From Acidimicrobiia bacterium (GTDB lineage: Bacteria; Actinomycetota; Acidimicrobiia; Acidimicrobiales; Poriferisodalaceae), in NCBI GenBank assembly GCA_022827265.1, contig JAJDTF010000128.1:1-59222 (forward strand): DNA of 59,222 nucleotides, written 5' to 3'. Of this stretch, positions 24,163-32,497 are shown piece after piece; position 1 is the first letter of the stretch, and every line of letters starts with the position of its first letter. The notes under the pieces are model-generated. The model saw nothing but the letters and a program-made list of their open reading frames with translations, was not told the DNA's origin and searched no databases. The translations under genes were made by a program, and so were the position numbers.

Positions 24163-26997
24163 TCAGCCGCAGCCGCTGGTTGCGCCGCAGGAGCGGCAGG
24201 CAAAGCATGAGCCGGCGCGCACCATCCGGTCGCCGCAGGTCATGCACAGCGGTGCATCGGCATACCCGCGAGCCTCAGAACGGTGCGACGGCGGGTCTGG
24301 TGCCGGCTCGGCGCCGATAGCGCTCTCGACCGTTGCGCTCTCGAGCCCCGGCAGCGGCGGATCGGTGCGCTCGTCGACGCTGAGCACGCCCAGCTCGGTG
24401 CGCTCTTCGAACGACAGATACTCGAGCGCCAGGCGGCGGAAGATGTAGTCGACGATGCTCGTGGCGATGCGCAGCTCGGGGTCGTCGGTGAGCCCTGCCG
24501 GCTCGAACCGCATGTTGGTGAAGGCCTCCACGTAGGAACGCAGCGGCACCCCGTACTGCAAGCCGTGGCTGACCGAGATGGCGAAAGCATCCATGATCCC
24601 GGCCAGCGTGGAGCCTTGCTTCGCCACCGTGAGGAAGATCTCGCCGGGCCGGCCGTCGTCGTACTCGCCGACGGTCATGTAGCCGTGGCAGTCGGTGACC
24701 CGGAAGGAGAACGTGCGCGACTGGCGGCTGCGCGGCAGCCGGTTGCGCGGCGGCACCGCCGCTCCCCCCAGCGCTGCGGCAGCGGATGCTGCGGCTCCCT
24801 GGGCCGATGCGCCAATGGCCGGTGCCGCAGCGGAGGAGGTCGCCGGTCCAACCGACAGGGGCTGGCTCACCTTGCAGTTGTCGCGATAGATCGCCACCGC
24901 TTTGAGCCCGAGCCGCCACGATTCGACGATGAGGTCCTCGATGTCACCGGCAGATGCCGACTCGGGCAGGTTGACGGTCTTGGAGATCGCACCCGAGACG
25001 AAGGGCTGGCAGGCGGCCATCATCGCAACGTGGCCCTGCGGCGAGATGGCACCGTCGCCGATCGAGCAGGCGAACACCGCCCGGTGAGCGTCTGCCAAGT
25101 GAGGCGCGTCGGCGATGTGGCCCGTAGCAAGGATGTGCGCCTCGATGTCGGCGATCTCCGACAGCGAGTAGCCGAGCCTGTTGAGGGCGACGGGCACCGT
25201 CGAATTCACGATCCGCAGATCGCCGCCGCCGACCAGCTTCTTGTGCTTCACCAAGCCCAGATCGGGTTCGATCCCGGTGGTGTCGCAGTCCATCATGAAC
25301 GAGATCGTTCCGGTGGGCGCGATCACCGTGGCCTGGGAATTGCGAACGCCATGAGACTCGCAGCCCGCGATGGCATGGCGCCAGCGAGCGCGCGCGGCGG
25401 CGCGCAGGTCCTCAGCCAGCCCCGCCATGCCCGCGCCGGCGTCCGCCGGGTCGGTACACGGCTCGATGCCGTCCAGCGAGTCGTGGTGCCGGCCCAGAAC
25501 GCCGCACATCGCATCGGCGTTCGCGTCGAAGCCGTCGAAGGCGCCGAGCCGCTCGGCCAGGTCGGCGGACGTGGCGTACGCCTCCCCGCACATGAGCGCC
25601 GTGAGCGATGCCGCGAGCGCTCTCGCCTGCGGAGAGTCGTAGGGAACGCCCGCTGCCATCAGCAGCGCCCCCAGATTCGTGAAGCCCAGCCCGAGCTGGC
25701 GGAAGCGCCGGGAGGTATCGCCGATCAACGCCGTCGGGTAGTCGGCGTGGCTCACCAGCACGTCTTGGGCGATGAACGTGATGCGTACCGCTTGACGGAA
25801 GCCTTCGATATCGAAATCGCTGCCGGCTTGGTCCCCAAAGAAGGGCAGCAGGTTGACGCTCGCCAGGTTGCAGGCCGAGTTGTCGAGGTGGACGTACTCG
25901 CTGCATGGGTTGCTGGCGCTGATCGGGCCGTGGGCGGGCGCGGTGTGCCAGCTGTTGATCGTGGTGGAGAACTGCACGCCAGGGTCGGCGCATTCCCAGG
26001 CCGCCTGGGCAATCTGGCCGAGGAGATCCCGCGCACGCATGACGGCGCTGACCTCGCCGGTCGTACGAGCCCGAAGCTGCCAAGTGCCGTCGGCCGCGAC
26101 CGCCTCCATGAACTCGTCGGGCAGCCGGACCGAGTTGTTCGCATTCTGGTACTGCACCGAGAACGAATCGGCTCCGTCGACATCCATGTCGAAACCGGCG
26201 GCTGCCAAGGCGCGTGCCTTGCGCTCTTCGCGTGCCTTGCACCACACGAAGGCCTCGACATCGGGATGATCGGCGTCGAGCAGCACCATCTTGGCGGCGC
26301 GCCGGGTCTTGCCGCCGCTGCGGATCGTGCCCGCCGACGCATCGGCGCCACGCATGAAGCTGACCGGGCCGCTCGCCGTGCCGCCACCCGACAGCGGCTC
26401 GCACGATGCCCGCAGCGCTGACAGGTTCACCCCGGCGCCCGAACCGCCCTTGAAGATCCGGCCCTCGGTGACGTACCAGTCAAGGATCGATTCCATCTCG
26501 TCGTCGACGGCAAGAATGAAGCAGGCCGACGCCTGCTGGGGCACGCCCTTCACCCCGATGTTGAACCAGACCGGGCTGTTGAACGCCACCCGCTGGTGAA
26601 CCAGCAGCCACGCCAGCTCTGCCTCGAATATCGCTTCCTCGTCGGGCGACGCGAAGTAGCCGTCGCCGGCCGCCCAGCGGGTGATGGTGCCCGCGACGCG
26701 GTCGATGACCTGGCGCAGCGACTGCTCCCGCTCCGGCGTGCCGAGGGTGCCCCGGAAGTACTTCTGGGCAACGATGTTGACCGCCGTGGGGCTCCAGTCG
26801 GCGGGGAATTCGACATCGGGCTGGGAGAACGCGACCGATCCGTCGACCGCGTTCGTGATGGACGCATCGAAGCGCTCCCACCGCACGGTGTCGTAGGGAT
26901 GGGTGCCGTCAGCGGTGAAGTGCCGGCGCAGACGCAGCGGCGCGCCGGAAGACCGGCTCGCGGCATTGTCGCCCCGCACTCGCTGCGCCTCTGTCAT
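24163..26997 (-). CDS. nrdJ: Class II (adenosylcobalamin-dependent) ribonucleoside-diphosphate reductase
   Basis: Makes deoxynucleotides using a B12-generated thiyl radical, without oxygen dependence. 944 aa from ATG 26997. Active-site motifs: FKGGSGAGVNLSALR, ASNPCSEYVHLDNSACNLAS, and ATVIAPTGTISFMMDCDTTG. After the barrel a low-complexity Ala-rich stretch (about residues 720-750) leads to a C-terminal vitamin-B12-RNR domain and a zinc ribbon LCMTCGDRMV...CRSCG. No ATP-cone is apparent at the N-terminus. No cobalamin riboswitch or NrdR box was recognised upstream; three DnaA-box-like 9-mers are there instead. It is convergent with the MFS-ferrochelatase gene, 22 bases apart. Confidence 0.96.
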   Translation of the reverse strand: MTEAQRVRGDNAASRSSGAPLRLRRHFTADGTHPYDTVRWERFDASITNAVDGSVAFSQPDVEFPADWSPTAVNIVAQKYFRGTLGTPEREQSLRQVIDRVAGTITRWAAGDGYFASPDEEAIFEAELAWLLVHQRVAFNSPVWFNIGVKGVPQQASACFILAVDDEMESILDWYVTEGRIFKGGSGAGVNLSALRASCEPLSGGGTASGPVSFMRGADASAGTIRSGGKTRRAAKMVLLDADHPDVEAFVWCKAREERKARALAAAGFDMDVDGADSFSVQYQNANNSVRLPDEFMEAVAADGTWQLRARTTGEVSAVMRARDLLGQIAQAAWECADPGVQFSTTINSWHTAPAHGPISASNPCSEYVHLDNSACNLASVNLLPFFGDQAGSDFDIEGFRQAVRITFIAQDVLVSHADYPTALIGDTSRRFRQLGLGFTNLGALLMAAGVPYDSPQARALAASLTALMCGEAYATSADLAERLGAFDGFDANADAMCGVLGRHHDSLDGIEPCTDPADAGAGMAGLAEDLRAAARARWRHAIAGCESHGVRNSQATVIAPTGTISFMMDCDTTGIEPDLGLVKHKKLVGGGDLRIVNSTVPVALNRLGYSLSEIADIEAHILATGHIADAPHLADAHRAVFACSIGDGAISPQGHVAMMAACQPFVSGAISKTVNLPESASAGDIEDLIVESWRLGLKAVAIYRDNCKVSQPLSVGPATSSAAAPAIGASAQGAAASAAAALGGAAVPPRNRLPRSRQSRTFSFRVTDCHGYMTVGEYDDGRPGEIFLTVAKQGSTLAGIMDAFAISVSHGLQYGVPLRSYVEAFTNMRFEPAGLTDDPELRIATSIVDYIFRRLALEYLSFEERTELGVLSVDERTDPPLPGLESATVESAIGAEPAPDPPSHRSEARGYADAPLCMTCGDRMVRAGSCFACRSCGATSGCG

Positions 26998-27111
26998 CGC
27001 CACCTGCTGCCGACCTCCTGTACCAGTGTCGCAAACAGCCGTCGGCACCCTGAGCCGCGCCTGCCGAGCCCTGCCGCCGCCGGCGACAGGCGCACGCTAC
27101 GAGCGCTCCCC

Positions 27112-27186
27112 TGTGGATCGAAAGTGGGCAACGAGCGGGCCTTCATGGGGACTTTCCTGTGCATAACCGCCGGATGCTGTGGACAA
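27112..27186. promoter_or_regulatory. Cluster of DnaA-box-like 9-mers between nrdJ and the reductase gene
   Basis: TGTGGACAA at 27178-27186 is the exact complement of TTGTCCACA, the preferred actinobacterial DnaA box. TGTGCATAA at 27158-27166 has one mismatch to TGTGGATAA and is exactly 20 bases away in the same orientation; TGTGGATCG at 27112-27120 matches seven of nine. Binding is inferred. Confidence 0.5.
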
Positions 27187-27209
27187 CCGCCCACGGCAAC
27201 GCCGGCTGG

Positions 27210-27962
27210 ATGCAACGGTGGCAGACTCGCCGCGTGCACCGGCTGTACCCGCTGCCCCCCGGGCCCATCGACGCCGCGCATGCCGCCAGCCGGCGGCGCA
27301 CGCCGCACGCCGATCGCCCCTGGGTGATGCTCAACATGGTTGCGAGCATCGACGGGGCCGCTGCGATCGACGGCGTGTCGGGAGGACTCTCGAGCGAGCC
27401 CGACAAGGCGATGTTCGGCGCGCTGCGCGCTCAGGCCGACACGATCCTGGTCGGCGCGCGCACGGCGAACACCGAGCGGTACCGCCCGGCGCGGCGATCT
27501 GGAGCCCGCATTGCCGTGGTCAGCGGATCGCTCAGCGTCGACCCAGACTTGCCGCTGTTCAGCCCGGCGCCGGATCCGCCCTCAGCACCGTTGCCGCTGG
27601 TGGTGACCACTGTCGGCGCGGACTGCGACGCCGCAGCACGGTTGGCAGATTGCGCGGAGCTCGTGCGCGCCGGCACCGAATCAGTGGATCTGCTTGCGTC
27701 TTTGAGGCATCTGGGTTCGCTCGGGACGCGCGTTGTGCTCTGCGAGGGAGGGCCGGCGCTCAACGCCAGCCTGCTGGCGGCCGACCTTGTGGACGAGGTG
27801 AACCTGACGCACGCTCCGCTGGCTGTGGGGACCGACGCTCCACGCATCGCCTCTGCGCCCGGCGGCGGTCCGCCGGCTACTGCACCCCAGGCGTTCGCGC
27901 TGGAGCAAGTGATCGCCCACGACGACGTGCTCTTCGTGCGCTGGGTGCGCTCGAGACACTGA
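27210..27962 (+). CDS. RibD C-terminal-domain reductase (pyrimidine/dihydrofolate reductase-like)
   Basis: 250 aa from ATG 27210; GTG 27234 (VHRLYPLPPG) is an equally good start and earlier in-frame starts are possible. The core WVMLNMVASIDGAAAIDG, then ILVGARTANTERY and VVLCEGGPALNASLLAADLV, is the RibD_C NADPH-dependent reductase pattern. In riboflavin synthesis this domain reduces the ribosyl-aminopyrimidine side chain; free-standing actinobacterial versions exist whose substrates are mostly untested. No deaminase domain is fused and no other rib genes are nearby. It reads toward lexA. Confidence 0.8.
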   Translation: MQRWQTRRVHRLYPLPPGPIDAAHAASRRRTPHADRPWVMLNMVASIDGAAAIDGVSGGLSSEPDKAMFGALRAQADTILVGARTANTERYRPARRSGARIAVVSGSLSVDPDLPLFSPAPDPPSAPLPLVVTTVGADCDAAARLADCAELVRAGTESVDLLASLRHLGSLGTRVVLCEGGPALNASLLAADLVDEVNLTHAPLAVGTDAPRIASAPGGGPPATAPQAFALEQVIAHDDVLFVRWVRSRH

Positions 27963-27967
27963 AGCTT

Positions 27968-28001
27968 CGAACAAATGCGCGCCGTTTGGAACATTTGTTG
28001 C
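27968..28001 (+). promoter_or_regulatory. Candidate LexA (SOS) operator upstream of lexA
   Basis: GGAACATTTGTTGC at 27988-28001 fits the Gram-positive/actinobacterial SOS box CGAACRNRYGTTYG at most positions (GAAC-4-GTT). A second half-site, CGAACAAATG, lies at 27968-27977. The location about 105 bases before the lexA ATG suits autoregulation. Confidence 0.6.
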
Positions 28002-28104
28002 TAGTGTGCTGGCCGGAACGAGAGTTCCTTCCCGTCGACGGGATCGCCAGAGCAGGCCGGGCGACAGACGCCGGGCATGCAGAGCTCGACCTGAGAGGTT
28101 CACC

Positions 28105-28761
28105 ATGAAAGCAGTCAGCGCCGCCGACCAGCGGATCGCACACCTCAACGAGCGCCAGCGCGCCATGCTCGAGTTCATTGACGTGATGCAGCGCGAGCGC
28201 GGTTATCCCCCGTCCGTGCGCGAGATCGGCGACGAAGTCAATCTCAACTCGCCCGCGACCGTGCACCGCCACCTGCGAACGCTCGAGGCCGATGGATGGA
28301 TCCGGCGCGACCCGTCGCGGCCCAGAGCGCTCATCATCAACTGCGACTGGCAGACGGGCGTGAAAGGCGAGCGGCGACCGGCCCGTCACGTGGCGCTCAT
28401 CGGGGAGGTCGCTGCAGGCACCGACGTACTCGCTCAGCAGAACGTCGAGGAGCTGCTGCCGCTGCCAGCCGACTTCACCGGCAGCGGCGAGCTCTTCATG
28501 CTGCGAGTGCGGGGCGACTCGATGATCGATGTCGGCATCTGGGATCGCGACTACGTGGTGGCGCGCCACCAGCCCGAAGCGGAAGCTGGCGACATCGTCG
28601 TCGCCGGCATCGATGGCGGAGAAGGCACCGTCAAGCGCTTCCGGCGCGAAGGCGACAACGTCGTCCTCGAACCGGCAAATCAAGACCACAGTCCGATCGT
28701 CCGCCCCGCCGACGAGGTCACCATCTACGGCAAAGTTGTGACGGTGATCCGTCGCCTGTAG
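28105..28761 (+). CDS. lexA: SOS repressor LexA
   Basis: Represses the DNA-damage regulon and cleaves itself when RecA filaments form. 218 aa from ATG 28105, preceded by GAGAGG. The winged HTH spans about residues 8-75 (GYPPSVREIGDEVNLNSPAT, HRHLRTLEADGWI). The cleavage site is Ala104-Gly105 in EVAAGTDV; the catalytic serine is Ser139 in VRGDSMID and the lysine is Lys177 in GTVKRFRR. A candidate operator lies upstream. The stop codon is inside the first unit of a direct repeat. Confidence 0.97.
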   Translation: MKAVSAADQRIAHLNERQRAMLEFIDVMQRERGYPPSVREIGDEVNLNSPATVHRHLRTLEADGWIRRDPSRPRALIINCDWQTGVKGERRPARHVALIGEVAAGTDVLAQQNVEELLPLPADFTGSGELFMLRVRGDSMIDVGIWDRDYVVARHQPEAEAGDIVVAGIDGGEGTVKRFRREGDNVVLEPANQDHSPIVRPADEVTIYGKVVTVIRRL

Positions 28762-28831
28762 CGGCGGACCATCAGATACAGCGCCGGCTGTAGCGGCGGA
28801 CCATCAAACACAGCGCCTATAGGCGCTGTGT
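28756..28831. repeat. Two 30-base direct repeats ending in a perfect 24-base palindrome
   Basis: Units 28756-28785 and 28788-28817 start CTGTAGCGGCGGACCATCA and end ACAGCGCC, differing at two positions. The second runs into a perfect palindrome at 28808-28831 with arms ACACAGCGCC around TATA. It lies between lexA and nudC; it could be a terminator for lexA or a protein binding site. Confidence 0.85.
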
Positions 28832-28845
28832 GGTCAACTTGACGG

Positions 28846-29667
28846 GTGTTCACGGTTCTGACCCAGCCGCCTGACGACCTCGACGATACGTCGAGGGTGT
28901 GGATCCCGGTCCGCTCAGGCATGGTGTTCACCGAGCCGGGCAGCGGCCTGTGCGCGAGCCCCGCGGCGCCCGTCGGGGACGGTTCGCCCCCCGCCTCATT
29001 CCTCGGCGTGCTCGATGGCCTCGGCGTCTGGGCTGTCGACATGGACCCCGCGGAGGGGCTGCCGCTGGAGGAGGGCGATCTGGAGCCCGTGCCGCTGCGC
29101 AAGCTCTATGGCCGCATTCCCGACGAGCACTGGCAGATCGCCGGCCGCGCCGCACAGATCGTGGAGTTCGAGCGAACCCATCGCTATTGCGGACGCTGCG
29201 GGAGCCTGACGAACACCAATGCATCAGACCGGGCAAGAGTCTGCGGCGACTGCGGTCACATGGCGTTTCCGAGGCTCAGCCCCGCCATGATCGTTCTCGT
29301 CGAACGCGGCCCCGAGGTGCTGCTCGCATGGGGCCGGCAGTTCCCCGGCCGCTTCTACAGCGCGCTCGCCGGTTTTGTCGAACCCGGTGAGAGCCTTGAG
29401 GGCGCCGTGGCCCGTGAGGTCTACGAGGAAGTCCAGGTCACGGTCAGCAACGTCCGCTATTTCGGAAGCCAGCCATGGCCCTTCCCGCACTCGCTGATGT
29501 GCGGCTTTACCTGCGAGTGGCAAGACGGCGAAATCGAGATCGACCCCGAAGAGATCGTCGAAGCCGGTTGGTACACCGCAGACAGCCTGCCCCCGTGCCC
29601 GCGCGGCGGGATGTCGATCGCCGGCTGGCTCATCGACGACTGGCTGAAGCGAACCGCAGCCGGCTGA
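28846..29667 (+). CDS. nudC: NAD(H)/NADH pyrophosphatase NudC
   Basis: Nudix hydrolase that splits NADH to NMNH and AMP and, in tested homologs, removes NAD caps from RNA. 273 aa from GTG 28846. The zinc ribbon uses Cys115, Cys118, Cys133 and Cys136 (YCGRCGS, VCGDCGHM). The Nudix box GFVEPGESLEGAVAREVYEE begins at residue 176, and SQPWPFPHS (208-216) is the NudC-specific signature. Its stop directly abuts the convergent cysS stop. Confidence 0.95.
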   Translation: MFTVLTQPPDDLDDTSRVWIPVRSGMVFTEPGSGLCASPAAPVGDGSPPASFLGVLDGLGVWAVDMDPAEGLPLEEGDLEPVPLRKLYGRIPDEHWQIAGRAAQIVEFERTHRYCGRCGSLTNTNASDRARVCGDCGHMAFPRLSPAMIVLVERGPEVLLAWGRQFPGRFYSALAGFVEPGESLEGAVAREVYEEVQVTVSNVRYFGSQPWPFPHSLMCGFTCEWQDGEIEIDPEEIVEAGWYTADSLPPCPRGGMSIAGWLIDDWLKRTAAG

Positions 29668-31104
29668 TCAGGCGCGGTGCCAGGTGGCGCCCTCGGGGCC
29701 GTCGGCGACGACGATGCCCGCGGCCGCCAGATCGTCGCGGATGCGGTCGGCGGTGTCGAAGTCGCGAGCCGATCGCGCCGCGGCCCGCTGTGCCAGCAAT
29801 GCGTCCACGTCGGCGTCGGAGAGCCCGTCGTCGAGTTGAGTCGCACCTTCGTCGTCGCCGCAGGTGATGCCCAGCACGCCCAGCAGGTGCAGCGCTGTTG
29901 CTGCGCAGCGTTCGGCGTCGGCATCGCCCTCATCAAAAGCCGCATTTGCGCGGCGCACAAGCCGGAAGATCACGTCGAGCGCTGAGGGCGTGGAGAAATC
30001 GTCGTCCATGGCCGCTGCGAACGCCGTCACGGCTTCGACATCCACGTCGGGAACAGACCCGCGTTCGATGTCAGGCCGCCGCACTGCAGCGTCGATGCCG
30101 TCCGGGAAGCCCGCAGCGGAGACCCGGCGGGCGAACGCATCGAGCCGGCCGACAGCGCTGCGGGTCGCTTCGAGCGAGTCGGACCCCATCTCCATGGTCC
30201 GCCGGTAGTGGGTCTGCAGCACCAGCAGGCGCACAGCGCGGGCGCCCGCAGCGTCGATCGCGTCGGCGAGCTGGGTGTAGTTGCCCAGCGACTTGGCCAT
30301 CTTCTGGCTGCCGACGTTCACCATGGCGCTGTGCACCCAGTAGCGGGCAAACGCCTCGCCCATGGCGGTCACCTGGGCGCACTCGTTCTGGTGGTGGGGA
30401 AAGACCAGGTCGTCTCCCCCGCCGTGGATGTCGAAGCCGGGTCCGAGCGCGCTGAGCGACATCGCCACGCACTCGGTGTGCCAGCCGGGCCGGCCCTCCC
30501 CCCACGGCGTTTCCCAGCGCGGCTCCCCCGGCTGAGCGGCCTTCCAGAGCGCGAAATCCAGCGGTGAACGCTTGTCGGGGTCGACGTCGACTCGCGCGCC
30601 AGCATCCGCGTTGAGCTGTTCGGTGGTGCGGCCTGCCAACTTGCCGTATCCGGGGGCAGCATCGACAGCGAAGTACACGCCCTTGCCCTGCACGTCGTAC
30701 GCGGCACCGAGCGAGCGCAGCTCAGCGATCACGTCGATCATCTGCGAGATGAAGTGGGTGGCATGGGGCCGCGAATGGGGACGCAGCACGCCGAGCCGAT
30801 CCATCTGCTCGTCGTATGCCGCCGTGAACTCAGCAGCGACATCTGCCTCGGAGCGCTGCTCGCGCTGCGCGCGCTCCACGATCTTGTCATCGATGTCGGT
30901 GACATTCGATGCGACCGTCACCTCATAGCCCGACCACTCCAGGTAGCGCCGGATGACGTCGTAGGTCAGCGCCGTGCGGCCGTGGCCGAGGTGGGGCACG
31001 TCATAGACCGTCGGACCGCAGACATACATCGACACTGCGCCCGGCGTTCGCGGGACGAAGGCGGTCTTGCGCCGTGTCATCGTGTCGAAGATCTGCAAGC
31101 TCAC
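29668..31104 (-). CDS. cysS: Cysteinyl-tRNA synthetase
   Basis: 478 aa from GTG 31104, the normal length for CysRS. HIGH motif is HLGH (38-41) and KMSKS is KMAKSLGN; zinc ligands are Cys29 (YVCGPT), the Cys in GWHTECVAM and the two His of FPHHQNECAQ. The C-terminal helical extension (DFDTADRIRDDLAAAGI) is that of CysRS, which separates it from the shorter MshC ligase of mycothiol synthesis. It ends base-to-base with nudC. Confidence 0.96.
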   Translation of the reverse strand: MSLQIFDTMTRRKTAFVPRTPGAVSMYVCGPTVYDVPHLGHGRTALTYDVIRRYLEWSGYEVTVASNVTDIDDKIVERAQREQRSEADVAAEFTAAYDEQMDRLGVLRPHSRPHATHFISQMIDVIAELRSLGAAYDVQGKGVYFAVDAAPGYGKLAGRTTEQLNADAGARVDVDPDKRSPLDFALWKAAQPGEPRWETPWGEGRPGWHTECVAMSLSALGPGFDIHGGGDDLVFPHHQNECAQVTAMGEAFARYWVHSAMVNVGSQKMAKSLGNYTQLADAIDAAGARAVRLLVLQTHYRRTMEMGSDSLEATRSAVGRLDAFARRVSAAGFPDGIDAAVRRPDIERGSVPDVDVEAVTAFAAAMDDDFSTPSALDVIFRLVRRANAAFDEGDADAERCAATALHLLGVLGITCGDDEGATQLDDGLSDADVDALLAQRAAARSARDFDTADRIRDDLAAAGIVVADGPEGATWHRA

Positions 31105-31172
31105 TGATGCCGGAGTCCCGATCGGGCTGCAAGGGTACCGATGCGGTCAGAGGCGAACCCTGGTTTTTCTCT

Positions 31173-31964
31173 TCAGCCGACGGCCGTGGTCACGCTCCAG
31201 ACCGCGAGGTTGTGGAGTGCGTGCAGCACCAGACTCGCCCACCAGCCGTACCGCACCCGCGCAATGGTGAACATGAGGCCCAGCCAGATCTGCGGACTCA
31301 CCACCAGCGGTGCCACGATCACCGTGGCGAAGGTCCAGCTCACGTCGTAGTTGGCGAGATGCACGACGCCGAACGCGGCGATCGAGTACCACACCGGCCA
31401 GTGCGGGTGCGCCTCCCACCAGCGAACAACGCTGTCACGCCAAGCTGGAGGGACCGGCCCGATCTCGTCACCGGCATCTGGCCGCCCCACCCCGGCGACG
31501 AGCGACTGGATCCACAGGGCAGCCGACAGCAGCACGACGAGGGCGAAGACGGCCGCGACAACGATGACGGGACCGTCACCTGCCGCGAAGTACAGCAACC
31601 CGAGTGCCCCTGTGACGGCGAGCACACCCAAGCGCAGGCGAGCTGCCAGCGGGAGCCGGAACAGGAGCTCCTCGATCACCGGAGCCACGAGCACCACGAG
31701 CTCCAACTGTTCGACGAGTGGCCGCTGAAGCAGTTCGGTAATGGGAGTGTCGTCGTAGCCGGTTCTCACCGCGAGCCGGGACACCACCAGCAAGGCCAGC
31801 GAGCCGCCGAGCCCGATGACGAACAGCAGGGCGAGGCCCCCGGGCCAGTGCCTCCGATTCGTGGCGGCGCGCCAGTCCGGATGGGCACCGAAGCGCGGGC
31901 TGATCGTGCTCCACACGCCCCCTGGCGCGCCGGCGTCAGCGGGTGGAGTGCCCTCGTTGCTCAA
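31173..31964 (-). CDS. CPBP (CAAX/Abi) family intramembrane protease-like protein
   Basis: 263 aa from TTG 31964. About seven hydrophobic segments. The family motifs are in order: EELLFR (98-103), FGVVHLANY and HALHNLAVW, supplying the two glutamates and two histidines of the CPBP glutamic-type protease site. There is no methionine codon before residue 240, so a TTG or GTG start is required; TTG 31964 lies 11 bases after the stop of the upstream HTH gene. Bacterial members are implicated in membrane protein processing or bacteriocin immunity; the substrate here is unknown. Confidence 0.85.
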   Translation of the reverse strand: MSNEGTPPADAGAPGGVWSTISPRFGAHPDWRAATNRRHWPGGLALLFVIGLGGSLALLVVSRLAVRTGYDDTPITELLQRPLVEQLELVVLVAPVIEELLFRLPLAARLRLGVLAVTGALGLLYFAAGDGPVIVVAAVFALVVLLSAALWIQSLVAGVGRPDAGDEIGPVPPAWRDSVVRWWEAHPHWPVWYSIAAFGVVHLANYDVSWTFATVIVAPLVVSPQIWLGLMFTIARVRYGWWASLVLHALHNLAVWSVTTAVG

Positions 31965-31975
31965 GCGCCGTCGAC

Positions 31976-32290
31976 CTACCCGGCGTCTTCGTCGTCTTCG
32001 TCGGGATCGTCTGGGCGGGGTTCGGGATAGAGGTGCTCGAGGCTTCCCGGCTCGACCTTGCATTCCTCGATGAACGTGTCCACATCGCTCAATCGCAACC
32101 GGATGACACGTCCGAACCGGTACGCCGGCAAGTCTCCCCGGTCAATGAAGCGGTACAGCGTGCGGGTGGTGATGCCCATGCGGTCTGCGGCCTTCAGCGT
32201 GGACAGCCAGACGATCTCTTCGTAGGGAACCTGGTGCTGTTCTTCGCCTGCTGCACCGTTGTCGCCTGATTCGGTCGGCTCGTCAGCCAT
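31976..32290 (-). CDS. Small HTH regulator of the excisionase/BldC (MerR-like) type
   Basis: 104 aa from ATG 32290 (GAGGTG upstream). The DNA-binding part is WLSTLKAADRMGITTRTLYR followed by FIDRGDLPAYRFGRVIRLRL, the winged HTH of the helix_17/BldC group. The tail is very acidic (PDDPDEDDEDAG). Such proteins bind short direct repeats as oligomers. It is divergently transcribed from the tad pilus operon across an AT-rich 207-base region, making that operon a natural candidate target. It is probably cotranscribed with the CPBP gene. Confidence 0.85.
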   Translation of the reverse strand: MADEPTESGDNGAAGEEQHQVPYEEIVWLSTLKAADRMGITTRTLYRFIDRGDLPAYRFGRVIRLRLSDVDTFIEECKVEPGSLEHLYPEPRPDDPDEDDEDAG

Positions 32291-32497
32291 CTCGCACCTC
32301 GCAGTCGGTCGGCTGTTGGCGCTCGGGGGACGCGATCGGTCCCTCCAGGCCAACGCTAGTGCGCGATCCGGCGACCAACGTGCATTTCAACATCCACCAT
32401 TGATATTACGCGCTATATCGCCATATCTATGCGACCTGCTGAGTCAGTTTGCTGAAGTTTTGATAATTATTTGGTGACTTCACGCCAGCGTGCTTAA
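32291..32497. promoter_or_regulatory. AT-rich divergent control region between the HTH regulator and the tad operon
   Basis: Bases about 32385-32475 are far more AT-rich than the surroundings. ATAT tracts occur at 32403, 32414 and 32423, roughly one helical turn apart, within a partly palindromic patch around ACGCGCT. TGATAATTAT at 32461-32470 resembles an extended -10 placed about 30 bases before GTG 32498. No gene is seen. Confidence 0.5.

Noticed and set aside
24283-26421. A 712-codon plus-strand frame opposite nrdJ
   Set aside because: Antisense of a well-conserved enzyme; no motifs of its own.
27000-27111. Cobalamin riboswitch or NrdR boxes upstream of nrdJ
   Set aside because: No recognisable B12-box or paired NrdR-type palindromes; only DnaA-like 9-mers stand out.
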